From NCBI GenBank assembly GCA_947579605.1, contig OX388307.1, positions 26,451,237 to 26,515,236 of the forward strand: DNA of 64,000 bases. Direction: 5' to 3'. The translations under genes and the position numbers were made by a program. Under the pieces are notes generated by a model that was not told the origin of the DNA, ran no database searches, and worked only from the letters and a program-made list of their open reading frames with translations. Source of the stretch: Athripsodes cinereus. Taxonomy: Eukaryota; Arthropoda; Insecta; Trichoptera; Leptoceridae. Below, piece by piece: positions 1 through 16,626 of the stretch (positions are counted from its first letter, which is position 1; every line of letters starts with the position of its first letter).

Positions 1-1102
1 TCTCCTATAAAATTTGACCAATGTGGTTTGAATCCTTTGTCCTGAGCACAGTCGATATAAGTGCATGAAAATTTGAACCAAAGGGTTTCTTTTTACTTGT
101 TACAGTACTTGCTCAATTAATTGAAATAGACTCATTGGTGCATTTGAAATGAATTGTAAAATAGAATGAAAATATTAAATGAGTATGTGTAGGGATCTAG
201 AACAAATATAAATTATTATATTACGGTGTGAGAAATTCTCATGGATACCTACTCCTTTACTTTTTCCTCATTGTTATATCCTACGTAATATGATTAAATA
301 TAGAAGAATCATTATCACTATTAAACAATGGTAACTAGTTTAATATATTAAAAAAAGAAATATTAATAACAATATAAACAATTGTGTATATATCAACTTT
401 TCAATCAGAGAATAATAATAATAATAATTTTTATTCATTTACAAATATGGATACATTATTACAATACATTGCACTGACTTAAATCATAAATAGACTTTTA
501 TTAAATACTTTTATCCAAACAGCAGTGTTGCTGGTATTAGGAGAAATGGTATCTAAGGTTTATTTTATACCATAATACTATTGTATGCAGACCATAAATA
601 ATATAAAATAAAATCTATAAATTTATAGGAAGCAATTCAACGACTTACGAGCCAAATTTGACCATTTATGACTTCATTCACAAATAAAATGAACACAAAG
701 GAAAATGAGTAAAAATAAAAAATGGAATTATTGAACTAAAAATGTTATGGGAATTTCCATTGTGTGATTTGTCACTACTGTCTTGCAATAAGGTATCATA
801 TACACTATTTGCACTAAAAATTATCAAAGCATGAAATTATAATCAAGGATAAAAGTGTGCAATATTAAAATAAACTGGTTATTTACTATGATAATATTAA
901 TTATAATGTTGTGAGGAGACAAATGTCAAGAGTTTATAGTCACTCCAACAGGTAAGACTGTAAAATTACAAAGTATAAGTACGTAAATAGATAAGTATCA
1001 TAAAAAAAAACAATGCAACAACTAACCTGCTGTCATATCTGTACTCATTGTGTATTTGCGAAAATGTTATAGTTTTACGTATAATATACTTTAAATAATA
1101 AG
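1..1102. other. AT-rich flank downstream of CMAS, no gene seen
   Basis: No open frame of coding character was found on either strand. The stretch probably includes the 3' UTR of the minus-strand CMP-sialic acid synthase, whose stop is at 1103-1105. A short run of ATA/AAT triplets near 411-430 followed by T-rich sequence looks like the tail of a minus-strand retroelement, but the body is not recognisable. Confidence 0.5.
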
Positions 1103-3489
<2,387 letters not shown>

Positions 3490-3734
3490 CTACAAGAATA
3501 CTGCATAAATTCTGGAAGGAATTGTAGCAAGTGTACAGAATCATTAGTAGCATGATACACTAGAGTTAATCTTTTATCCCGTAGTGCAATTGATATGTGT
3601 TATTGTCAATGTTGCTAAACCAAGTAACACCAAAGATTTTGGTTTTGTCTTAATATAACAACAAAACATAATTAATTGAATTTAAAAATAATTATTATTA
3701 TACTAGTCACATCTTAAAATATATAACATAATGA

Positions 3735-3913
3735 GTTCGTCGGTAGCCTGGAGCCTGGAGGTAGAGTCTCGGCCTCGTGAACAAGGGGTCCGTGGTTCGA
3801 GCCCAGGTGCTGGCAAACTCCCCTTTCACGACACAAGCTTTTAGCTTACTGTGAAAGGAGTATAAGGTTGTATTTGGGTTTATAATAAAACCCAGACATA
3901 TCTTTTTTAATAA
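3735..3913 (+). repeat. tRNA-derived SINE, family A
   Basis: The head resembles a tRNA gene, with an A-box-like GGTAGAGTCT and the B-box GGTTCGAGCCC at about 3794-3804. A unique body follows, then a T-rich end. A second copy at 11096-11610 shares the body (AGCTTTTAGCTTA, GAAAGG, TGTATTTGG, TTTATAA) but is interrupted by another element. It is not a working tRNA gene, because no acceptor-stem pairing is visible. Confidence 0.8.
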
Positions 3914-4170
3914 TAACAATTATAAGAATTTGGTATATCTACAACTTTCCTGTTTTTTTTAGAATCTCCTCAATTATCACTTATCTGAGTTTGTTCATAT
4001 TTTTCTTTTTATGTCAATTTCCTCGACGTTTTCTTCCACTCTGGCATAAATCTTGTGCTAGATGAAAATAAATTTGTTTTTACAGCCTTTGAATACCCAC
4101 TCTTACTTATCTACTGTCTCACATTTTGTAAGTTCTGTGTTAACCATAGTTGATATAACACTATGCTTTC

Positions 4171-4357
4171 GATATCTTCTTCTTCTTTCTGTGCCATGTC
4201 AGGTCCCCCCGACGTTGGCGATCACTCCGGCGAAAACCCCCCTGTCCTGTGCTGCTCTGAACAGGTCATCCACTGTCCGGATTCCGGTCCACTCTCTAAT
4301 GTTGCGTAGCCAGGACATCTGCTTTCTGCCAACTCCCCGTCTTCCCTCTATCTTTCG
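4171..4357 (-). mobile_element. RTE-like LINE, 3' end of the ORF plus tail
   Basis: Read on the minus strand there is an open frame of about 50 codons. It contains SWLRNIREWTGIRTVDDLF and RAAQDRGVFAGVIANVGGT, then a stop at 4201-4199. This WLRNxREW / LFRAAxxR / IANxxxG ending is the typical C-terminus of RTE-type reverse transcriptase ORFs. The tail is a short GAAGAAGAAGA run rather than poly(A), which also fits RTE. The rest of the element is missing (5' truncation). Confidence 0.75.
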
Positions 4358-4614
4358 ATATAACTCCATTAATTAAGGGGTACAAAAGCAAAATCATTTA
4401 TTTCCAACAAACCCATATTGGACATTAGTGATTTTGCCTTTATACCCCTCGTTATTCACTCTCAAATTTAGTAATAGCTGCGATTTACCATATTCTCAAA
4501 TCTCTTATGAACTCCTTTCAGAGGCTATGCATTACAAATTCAAAATTTGTCTCTTTCCATGGAGGACCTGGCAAAGAATTGGTCTCCCCTCTCTCTTCCA
4601 TAAGTTAACGAGTG

Positions 4615-4725
4615 TCCTGTGAAAGGCAGGTGTTCGAACAAATAAAGACATTTTACATCTTAAATTCAGCGATGAGGTTTGCCGTCACCCATTCCGAACG
4701 TCTTATTTTTTGTCACGATGATGAC
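4615..4725 (+). repeat. Dispersed repeat family X (partial copy)
   Basis: It shares GGTGTTCGAAC, ACATTTTACATCTTAAATTC, and GCGATGAGGTTTG followed by CACCCAT with the reverse complement of copies at 30228-30400, 58088-58880, 49775-49890 and 21236-21290, and with the direct strand at 51660-51725. Coding capacity is absent. The family is discussed in the findings. Confidence 0.65.
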
Positions 4726-5636
4726 AGCGGTTTACTGGCTACTCAACTTATTAAATATATCGTGTTAGGATAATAATAATAGCAGTGTAGTCTCTTTCAA
4801 ATCTTCAACGAATGGTAAAATTCAAACTAATGGGTATTTCTATTTATAATGATAATAATTAAATCGATTGCATAGGTTTCCCGTTTCTTTAGATATACTA
4901 GACCTACGTGTTGCATTCATATTTTCTTAAATCATCTCAAAAATATATTTTAATATCGAAAATTAGTAAAAGTAAAGCTATTTCCATTTGTCTTGTCTTT
5001 AAAAGTTAGGACCTGTAAACAAACCGGTGTTGCATGACGTTCTCGTCGTTTCAGCTACACATATTATACATTGTGTGAAAATCCATAATTTGACATAGGA
5101 AGACGTCCCTAATGTGAATCTTATTTTTTAATCGTCGATATTTTAATCGCAATTGATTTATTTTTATTTTGTCAAATTTTTAGAAGCATAATAATCTAAC
5201 ACTGAAAAATTATGATCAGTAATGCTCTACACTCTATACAGTGTATGAGCTCAGGATGTTATGGGCGTTAATACAGTTTACCGTATGAGGAAGTGTCAAT
5301 TTAGTAAGTGTAGATAGTTACACGTGATTACAGTAATCGTTCCCTGTAATGTAAGTCTTTACATACCAACTCTAAGTATCTCCACGTTGTCAATTTATGA
5401 GTTTACAACCAATAAATAGATAGGTACGATAAATTACTATTTCAATAGTCAACACAGTAGTAAGATCAAGATGTTACGTAAATATCGTAATCAAACAGAA
5501 TAAATTAAATTTAACGATTATTCTTTCATCTGGCGATGTAATATTCTAATTCAAATTCGTTTATTTCCTCAAATAAGCATATACAATCAAATACAGTTCA
5601 AATATCCATAATATGCCAATAAAACTAATTCTATTT

Positions 5637-5690
5637 TGCCACCTCACTAGGCTAAAGCCTGTGTCGAGGCCATCTGATGGGCAATATGGG
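5637..5690 (-). repeat. Fragment of LINE 3' UTR
   Basis: The reverse complement (GCCTCGACACAGG, then GCCTAGTGAGGTGGC) matches the 3' UTR motif GCCTCGATACAGG...CCTAGTGAGGTTGCTGC of the LINE in the asp intron (19966-20010) and the copy at 15720-15755. The rest of this short insertion is not identifiable. Confidence 0.6.
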
Positions 5691-5842
5691 CATGTGTTAT
5701 AGAAATGTATTATAGAAAAACAAGTTCAATGCAAAACAATTTATTTGAAAACATGACAAATCGTTAATCATAACTACAGTTATCAAAGATGATGTCAGTG
5801 AAAAAAAATATTTAGTTGACAAGAAAAGAATAATGGATTATA

Positions 5843-7504
5843 TCATTTCCTGACTTTCGATTTCGAAGCAGTGCTATGAGCTTTATGAGATTTGCGACTA
5901 TTTTCCGATGTACCTGATAATAAACATGATGAACCTTCGATAGAAAAACCTCTCATATTATTTTTTGTTACACCTTTTGGTGAATAAATTACTGGATTAT
6001 TACTATTGAACATTTCGCCGAACTCTTTTTCAGACAAAGTCTTTTCTTTATTACAATTTTTAAGAGATTTATTTTCAGTTTTATCAATTTTTCTGACAAA
6101 TTCCATATTATCGCCGCAGTTTTTCTCAATGGACTTTTCGAATTTGTCATCAGCTATTTTATTTGATGCTACTTTTTCTTTGTGCGAATTTTTTCTAAGT
6201 TTTTCAAATTTATCGTCCCGTACTGATGACTCACTTCTTGTTGAATAAATACATTTTTCACTATCATCCTTCTTTTCTTCATCTTCAAGTGTTATTTTCA
6301 AAGCTTCTATTTGACGTATTCGTTCTGCAATTTGTGAGTTTATTACTTCGCGATGTTTTTCCCCTTCACCCAATGAATCCATTTCCTGAAGCCATTCTTC
6401 GCGGTCTTGTATTTGAGATAATACTGAAAAATAAATGAAAACAACATATTTATTGAAAAATCACATCTGATGCATTAATTACTCTAACTCTTGATAATCA
6501 TGTTAAAATAATAACAATACGATTTTAAATAAAACAATTTACAATCATAGAGAATATCTATTTTTGATGGTATAGTTTTTGTCTTCTTTGCTATTCTTTT
6601 ATCGTCTTTCTTGAAGGTAACTATTTCAGTTTCTCGACCAAATTCCATTATGTCTTGTAATCTCTTTTTTACTATTTCTCTATCTTCAGCTCTTCTCGTT
6701 GGCCGGTATCTAAAACATGTTAATAGTTCATAGTTAAAATTAAAGTTTGTACCTATTTACGGTTGTCGGTTGGTCAAAATTTGTTATCAGACTTTAATGA
6801 ATCAGTCCTATATCTGGAATAAATTAATGGTTGGTATAACGAAAATACAATTTTAATATGTAAACTTTATTAAAACAATCACTTTTTACGAATAAAATAC
6901 TTTTAGATTCCCACCTTTCACGTTCTAAGTCTCCAGAATTTTTAATTAACGAATATGATCGCCTCCTAGACGTTCTTGGTCGGATAGTCACACTATTTTT
7001 GCAACTTTTCGTCCGTTGTTCATCTTTTGACGAAACATCACTGAGAGATGAGCCCGATCTTAAACACCAATCCAATTTTTTTCTCATGAGCATGGTTAAT
7101 TTTGCTTCATCCATCAAAACTGAAAGTCAATAGGGAATATGGATAGATAATGTTTATTTATTTATTCATTTTAAGCACAAAACAGACAATAGCTACATAT
7201 ATAAAGTACAGAAAAAGGAAAATCTTTCAGATATCAGCTATCATCCAACACCATGCGCCACAATTAATTTAAAAAACATAGGTACCTACTTAGCATTCTG
7301 GTTAATGTTGTCAGATGTTTTATATAATTTGTGAAATAAAAACTAAGGTTTGGTTAATATTCGAAACAATGTAATAGCAAGTTACCGACCTCTTAACATT
7401 TTGTGTGTTTCAGGTGAATAAACTACTCTTCGAGGGTGTAGCATTCCGCCAGGTGGTATCCGCTTACTCGGCCACTGCATTTCGAGAGAGCCGTTCTGAT
7501 TCAT
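5843..7504 (-). CDS. UPF0193 (EVG1 / C22orf23-type) protein
   Basis: Four exons in minus order: 7504-7390, 7119-6915, 6709-6543, 6423-5843, giving 355 residues. Similarity to the vertebrate UPF0193 protein EVG1 is visible in three places: YSPETHKMLRVLMDEAKLT near the N-terminus, the middle RLQDIMEFGRE segment, and DREEWLQEMDSLGEGEKHRE followed by IAERIRQIEAL. The family's molecular role is not established, as far as I know. The first ~215 residues cover the conserved part. The remaining ~140 are a low-complexity Lys/Asp/Glu/Ser tail with repeated DDKFEK motifs, absent from the roughly 217-residue human protein. The exon 1 donor (G|GTCGGT) is weak and was chosen because it preserves phase and homology. 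Intron 1 holds a minus-strand retroelement tail. Confidence 0.85.
7144..7290 (-). repeat. Possible LINE 3' tail inside UPF0193 intron 1
   Basis: Read on the minus strand, the segment ends in repeated AATAAATAAATAAA, preceded by GTTTTGTGCTTAAAATG, a form typical of LINE 3' ends. No coding remnant lies beside it, so the call rests on tail structure only. Confidence 0.35.
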
Positions 7505-7774
7505 CGTGCAATATTATTATAGATTAGAAGTACCTAAGTTAATAAATTAATGACACAACATTAACGTAGATTTCTTATTTACCGTATTATGCATTTGAAA
7601 AACTTATTCAAGCTCATATTATTTTACTGGATAGGCGATCGATAACAAATGTTTTTTGAATAGAAACAGTTGCCAAGAAACAAACATGAAGAAGAAAACC
7701 TAAGTACCTAAAGGAGTTTTCAGACTTGTTCACTCTGGATGATCTTCCAAATTGAAACGGTGTTACCATAGAAT

Positions 7775-8820
7775 GATAAAATATACAATACTATACCCTC
7801 ACGCCATGTCCCAGGAGGGGTAGGCAGAGAGAACGGAACGCCATATAGATCTATCCTTACATACTTCTTTCGATTCCTCTACATTCATCCAGTTTCTCAT
7901 ACATGCACGCCGATTTCTCTTACTCAACACGCGTCCATCCTTAAAAATTTGGTCCACGTGATCAAGCCACGTGGTTCTTGGACGTCCGCGCTTCCTCACA
8001 CCCCTTCTTTCAGATAAATACATCCTCTTCGTCATCCTGTCATCTTGCATTCGCTCAACATGTTCAAACCATCTCAACTTGTTTACACGCATTCTGTCCA
8101 CAACACTCCTCTCACATCCGCTCATTCTCCTGATATCCTCATTCTTCACTCTATCTCGCAACGTTTTACCAACCATTCTTCTCAGTGAACGCATCTCCAC
8201 AGCAATTTATTCCACTCTCATCCTTTTTCAATCACGTCCAAGTTTCGCTTGCATACATAAGTGTCGGTACCAGAATGGTATTGTGCACTAGCATTTTTGC
8301 CATGTTCGACACACTGCTATTGCTAACAATGGGTCGAAGTGCACCATTCACTCTAGCACCGGCGACTTTTCTTCTTTCGATGTCCTTATCAAATCTTCCA
8401 TCCTCGCAAACAGACTTCCCAAATAGACATACTCATTCGCTTGCTCTAAACATTCATCGTCAACCTTTATTTCACATACCGTTCTTTCTCTCTCTCTTTC
8501 AAACACCATCACTTTCGTCTTCGCGACATTCATTTTTAACCCATTTGCACTACAGCTATCGTACACTCACGAAACAATATCTTGTAAATCACTTTCATTC
8601 TCAGCCATTAAGACTAAATCGTCTGCATACATCAAAGCATTCACTCGATTTCCATTCAGTTCAACACCTACATTCATCCCTTTCAGAGGTCGCATGCAGA
8701 AGTCAAAAAATAGATTGAATAGCCACGGAGACATAACACAACCTTGCTTCACTCCTTTAGTGAGGGTAAACCACTCCGAGAGGGTATTGTTTACCCTCAC
8801 ACAAGCGGAACTCCACACGT
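7775..8820 (-). mobile_element. 5'-truncated LINE with reverse-transcriptase remnant (YADD)
   Basis: On the minus strand the reverse transcriptase begins at about 8820. The motifs GVKQGCVMSPWLFNLFF and ALMYADDLVL include the catalytic YADD box. A thumb-like KMNVAKTKVMVF ... YVYLGSLF follows. After frameshifts and stops, a C-terminal block at 8200-7799 reads MRSLRRMVGK, LRWFEHVERM, RKRGRPRTTW, NRRACMRNW, WRSVLSAYPS. The pieces lie in different frames, so the copy is dead. Related C-terminal fragments are at 13205-13668, 45605-45900 and, badly decayed, 32640-32860. I could not place the clade with confidence. Confidence 0.85.
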
Positions 8821-9039
8821 AAAGTGAAGATATGATAAAATATTATTGTGTGAATAGACGTTTCATCAATAGTGATGAGGGATGAAAGCGATTACCACCC
8901 GTCAAAGTTTGATGAAAAGTCCTTTCACTAAAACGACTACAAACCAATGACAAGTCTTTGTATATACAATTTTTCTTATTTGTTTATTTTTTACGAAAAT
9001 GCGTCAAACTATGCTTTCGATGAACAGCTAGCTTCAACC

Positions 9040-9240
9040 CTGACATTCTAAATAATGATCCAAAGTATGCAGATGGGGAGCCCCCCCCCCCCCCTTCCCC
9101 TTGCGGGGCCTATTGACGACGTCTTGTATATGGTTATAATCGATTTAAATAAAATGGCATTTGTCTTGTATATTATGTGTATACTTTTTGCCCCCCCCCC
9201 CCCTTGAGTTTTTTTTTTCTGAATCCGCCACTGTCTGAAT
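9040..9240. repeat. Paired poly(C) tracts with a hAT-like terminus
   Basis: Two C homopolymers of more than ten bases lie about 110 bases apart (near 9081 and 9190). Just right of the second is CTGAATCCGCCACTG; its reverse complement, CAGTGGCGGATTCAG, has the form of a hAT inverted-repeat end. No matching left end was found, so this may be one half of an old element. Confidence 0.4.
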
Positions 9241-10058
9241 GCTACTTATTGTAAATGAAATCTTCATGAAGCATTTTATTATTCGAAATGCAGTTCATGG
9301 CTAGTTATAAAGTTTTCACAAAAGAATTTGACGTCATATAAGTTTAATGCTTGAAATTAATACAAACAAGCACTTGATATGAACTAGGTTTACTAAAATA
9401 TTTTATATCTAGCAATCTTGTTCACTAGGATGATTCTATTCTGAAAATAAATGAAGGTTGGGTGATGGCCGAAGGTGATATATAGGTATATTAAAAATTT
9501 AAAAAGTAAAGAACTCGGAGAAGGACGGAAGCGGATACGATTCATTATTTTCGAGACCGTTCCCCGACATTAGCGATATCTGGCGGCCGTGGATAGAACT
9601 GATTTTGATTGTTATTCTATGACTCAAAACAAAGTTGAACTGTCAAAACAAATTGAAACCATTGAAACTTGCATGCGACGTTTGAAGAAGTGCCCGGTAT
9701 AAAACTTGCAAATAATCGTGTATTTTTATATAATCGAGATATCAGTGTATCTGGAGATAGCGCAAAAAAAAAATTCTCATGAAAACCTGTCGTTTCCGGC
9801 AAAAATAAAATCTAGTTCTAATTATAGCACACGACTTACTATTCTTTCTTACTTAATGTGAGGTACCGCTAATTTCATTATATTATAATATCTTTTCAGA
9901 ATCAAAAGTGAGTTATAGTGTCAATAATTTTTCAGAATTTATTGTTATCATATACAAGTCACTTTGTCGTGTTAATCTATTTAACAAAATGACTTCTTTG
10001 GCAGATGGTGGTCATATGAATATTACAATGTAGGTGACTTGACCCAAGGATTAAATAT

Positions 10059-10211
10059 ATATAGGAAGGCACATTAAGGGTTACACCCTCCCACACCCAT
10101 GAATGTCAGTTCCTGTGTCATCCATACTCTTCTAGCAAATTCTTTCTAAGGGCTCATGGTTCGCCTGAAGGACTCCCCCTGACGTAATCCGTCCTGAAAT
10201 ATAGGAAGGCA
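10059..10211. repeat. 127-base insertion bounded by a 13-base direct repeat
   Basis: ATATAGGAAGGCA occurs at 10059-10071 and again at 10199-10211. The intervening sequence (10072-10198) is more GC-rich than its surroundings, with no poly(A) and no clear inverted ends. The direct repeat looks like a target-site duplication of retrotransposition size. The inserted sequence itself is not recognised. Confidence 0.5.
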
Positions 10212-11095
10212 GTGGGACATCATCGGAATTGAGAAAATGCTAATGGTCTTTTCTCAATTTTCAACTCTTACTAATACTTATTAATTTAATGTTCCAGAGC
10301 AAGTTTAAAACAAATAAATTACAAACAAAAACAGTTTTAAAGCAAACAAGGCAACTGCACCAAAAACATAGATGCTTGTCAAAATTCTTTACAAATATCT
10401 ATACACCAATCACTTACAAGTGTAGTATATTGTAGCGCGCATAGGGAGTTCAAAGTAGCACCTATGTAAAGTTTCAAATCAAATATTTATTTAAATTGTC
10501 TTAAGCAGTATTCAATTTTGTGAAACGTCTTTAACCATTTTTATTTGATGATAGATGTAGAAAAAAATTGTTTATATTTTCTTTTGTCCATAACACTAAT
10601 TAAATGATTATTCTTAATAAATAAATATCAATAGCATTGAAGTGTTTTTATGATAAATCTCCACCACCAACAGTCACCTCTAAAGATTATTTTAAAATAT
10701 ATATGTATAACTACAATACTCTGTAAAATGACTGACTATTAAATTTGTCTAATTCATTGTATAAGCATTCTTATGGGTACTATTCTATCAATGACTAGGA
10801 GCATTAAATTAATCAAACTGTAAAGTATATCACTATCTTCTCAAAGAGCTCATGGTGATCGTAAATAAATCATCATTGATGCCTTGTCTTACCCCAATGT
10901 ATAAGTACTTACTTTGTTTTCTATTTTGTGTATAGAATTGTAGCTATGTCAGACAGTTAGGCAGAGTTATATAAAATTGTATTCAGGTCAGACACTTTTT
11001 TCAGCTAAATACACATTTGCTAATTCATTTATTGATTACACTGGCAGTATCTGAATAACTTTAAACAATATGGTAATGTATAGTAATTTAATAAT

Positions 11096-11610
11096 TCCAT
11101 TGTAGCCTGGCGGTAGAGTCTCGGCCTCAAGCACAAAAGGTGCGTAATTCGATTCCAGGTGCCAGCAATACCCCATTTCATGACACAAGCTTTTAGCTTA
11201 TGGTGAAAGGTGTATAACAAGGGTGGCCAACACGCAGGCCACATACGGCCTGTTGGGTGTCTACGTGCGGCCCGCGAAGCATTCCTCACTATTTTTTTTG
11301 ATAACAGTCGTTATAAGTATCCGTTACTTTTTTGAAAGAGGTACTATTTTGAGAAAATATTCTTAAAGAAAACCGAGGAGTTTTGAAACATTTCAAATTC
11401 CTATACCATTTTGAAAACTTGGCGACGGGGGGGTAGAAATTTTAAGGTGAAGTAAAATTATAAAATGTTCCATATATGGAGTAAATTGTTGTATGGCCCG
11501 GTAGAAAATCTCAATTCTGAAATTTGGCCCAGCTGCTGAAAAGGTTGGCCACCTATGGTGTATGAGATTGTATTTTGGTTTATAACAAAAACCTAGATAT
11601 ATCTAATCTA
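11096..11610 (+). repeat. SINE family A copy, split by a hAT element
   Basis: The left part (11096-11217) matches the SINE at 3735-3913 from the tRNA-like head (B-box-like GATTCCAGG) to TGAAAGGTGTATAA. The right part resumes at 11558 with GATTGTATTTTGGTTTATAA, matching GGTTGTATTTGGGTTTATAA of the first copy. The interruption is the 340-base element at 11218-11557. Confidence 0.85.
11218..11557. mobile_element. Non-autonomous hAT-type element inserted in a SINE
   Basis: The ends are CAAGGGTGGCCAAC and, reverse-complemented, CATAGGTGGCCAAC: 14-base terminal inverted repeats with three mismatches. The flanking octamers GTGTATAA (11210-11217) and GTGTATGA (11558-11565) match 7 of 8, the duplication size of hAT transposons. 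There is no coding capacity. Part of its interior (about 11290-11430) is similar to 31484-31620. Confidence 0.85.
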
Positions 11611-12268
11611 AAAAAATCTAATATTTTTTTAATTTTATTAACTTATAACATCCTTAAATAATTTAATCACACATCTGAAGTAAAAACAGTTTATTACATA
11701 TCTTAACAGTCTGTACGGGATATTCTCACTCAATTTTTAAGAGAAAACGCCAAACCAAACAACATCTAGGTTAATAATAGGTCATACTAGATATAATAAT
11801 GTACAAATTGGAAGAAAAAAAAACATTATAATCATATGAGCATTTATTTTAAACAGTAAATAGCTTATAAAAAATTTACATAAAATTATACTATGACAAT
11901 TTAAAAATATAACTATTCAAAATATAACAATTTAAAAATATAACAATTTAAAAATATAACTATTAAAAACCAGTGCCCCGTACCACCATTATACTTTCCA
12001 ACTCTGCATTTTGCACTATGCAATTCATCGGCTTGTTTCCGTTCCACCATTACATCTTTTTGCAAAGTAGGAATTGCAAAGCGCAAAGTGAAAAGAAGAC
12101 GCCATTCGCAAAGTAAATAGGCAGTTCTGTTCCACCATTACTACTTTTCATAAAAAACTTTGCCAACATAGCAAACGAATATTTTGACATTTCAAATATG
12201 CGATTCGTCGTGTTGTGAAAGTAGACGTTGGTTTATATTATAGGTGTTTTAAGTAAATTTGTTATACA

Positions 12269-12565
12269 ATGTGGCGAAAAATATTATTACAAAGGGATGT
12301 GGAAGACGGAGTTGTGAGATTTTATAAAAAAAGGATTAATTTCCAAGATATTTTGCCCACGCAGTTCCTGGAATATTTTAGAATAAGTAGCACTCAGTGT
12401 GAATATGTTTTGAGAAAGTACACGAATTTGGAATGTATACGTCTTATTTGTCTTAATAATTTTAATTATGACTGGAAATTGTTATGGAGATTATTTTGTG
12501 ATAAAAGTATTGAGTTGGTTATATGCCAGTCTTTCAGTGACCTTGGAAAAGAAGGGGAGAATTGA
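12269..12565 (+). pseudogene. Possible PIF/Harbinger transposase N-terminal fragment
   Basis: An open frame of 98 codons starts at the first ATG after a run of GTTCCACCATTA repeats. The segment FLEYFRISSTQCEYVLRKY resembles the helix-rich 'NYFRMS...F..LL' region just before the nuclease domain in PIF/Harbinger transposases. The frame ends before any DDE residues, so if the reading is right this is a truncated piece. Other explanations, including chance, remain open. Confidence 0.3.
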
Positions 12566-12811
12566 AATTGGACGAAAGGAAATTGGAATATAAGTGTGTA
12601 TAAAAAAGTTTTTTTTAAAATATATCCACAGTGACTGTAGATATACTTAACATAAGTGTTTTATTTTAAGTTATCCTAAAAATGTTTATAATTATGTAAA
12701 AAATATAAAATATATCCTTTCCTTTATGCGCAAAGCTATGTCTCAATCATAAAATAGATCTCAAGAATAGTATGTTATATGATAACATAATATCATGTAA
12801 TAACTATAATC

Positions 12812-16626
<3,815 letters not shown>

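Larger units (their letters stand above)
7821..12811. other. Repeat-rich intergenic belt, no conserved host gene seen
   Basis: Between the UPF0193 gene and the KRR1-like gene lie a dead LINE, poly(C) tracts, SINE family A with a hAT insertion, and a possible PIF/Harbinger fragment. The remaining sequence (about 9250-10040, 10250-11090, 11620-12000 and 12570-12811) is AT-rich without coding signal. Confidence 0.6.

Noticed and set aside
3794..3804. tRNA-like B boxes here and near 13719 as genuine tRNA genes
   Set aside because: Only internal promoter boxes are visible; the acceptor and anticodon stems are not, and the sequence continues into dispersed SINE bodies.
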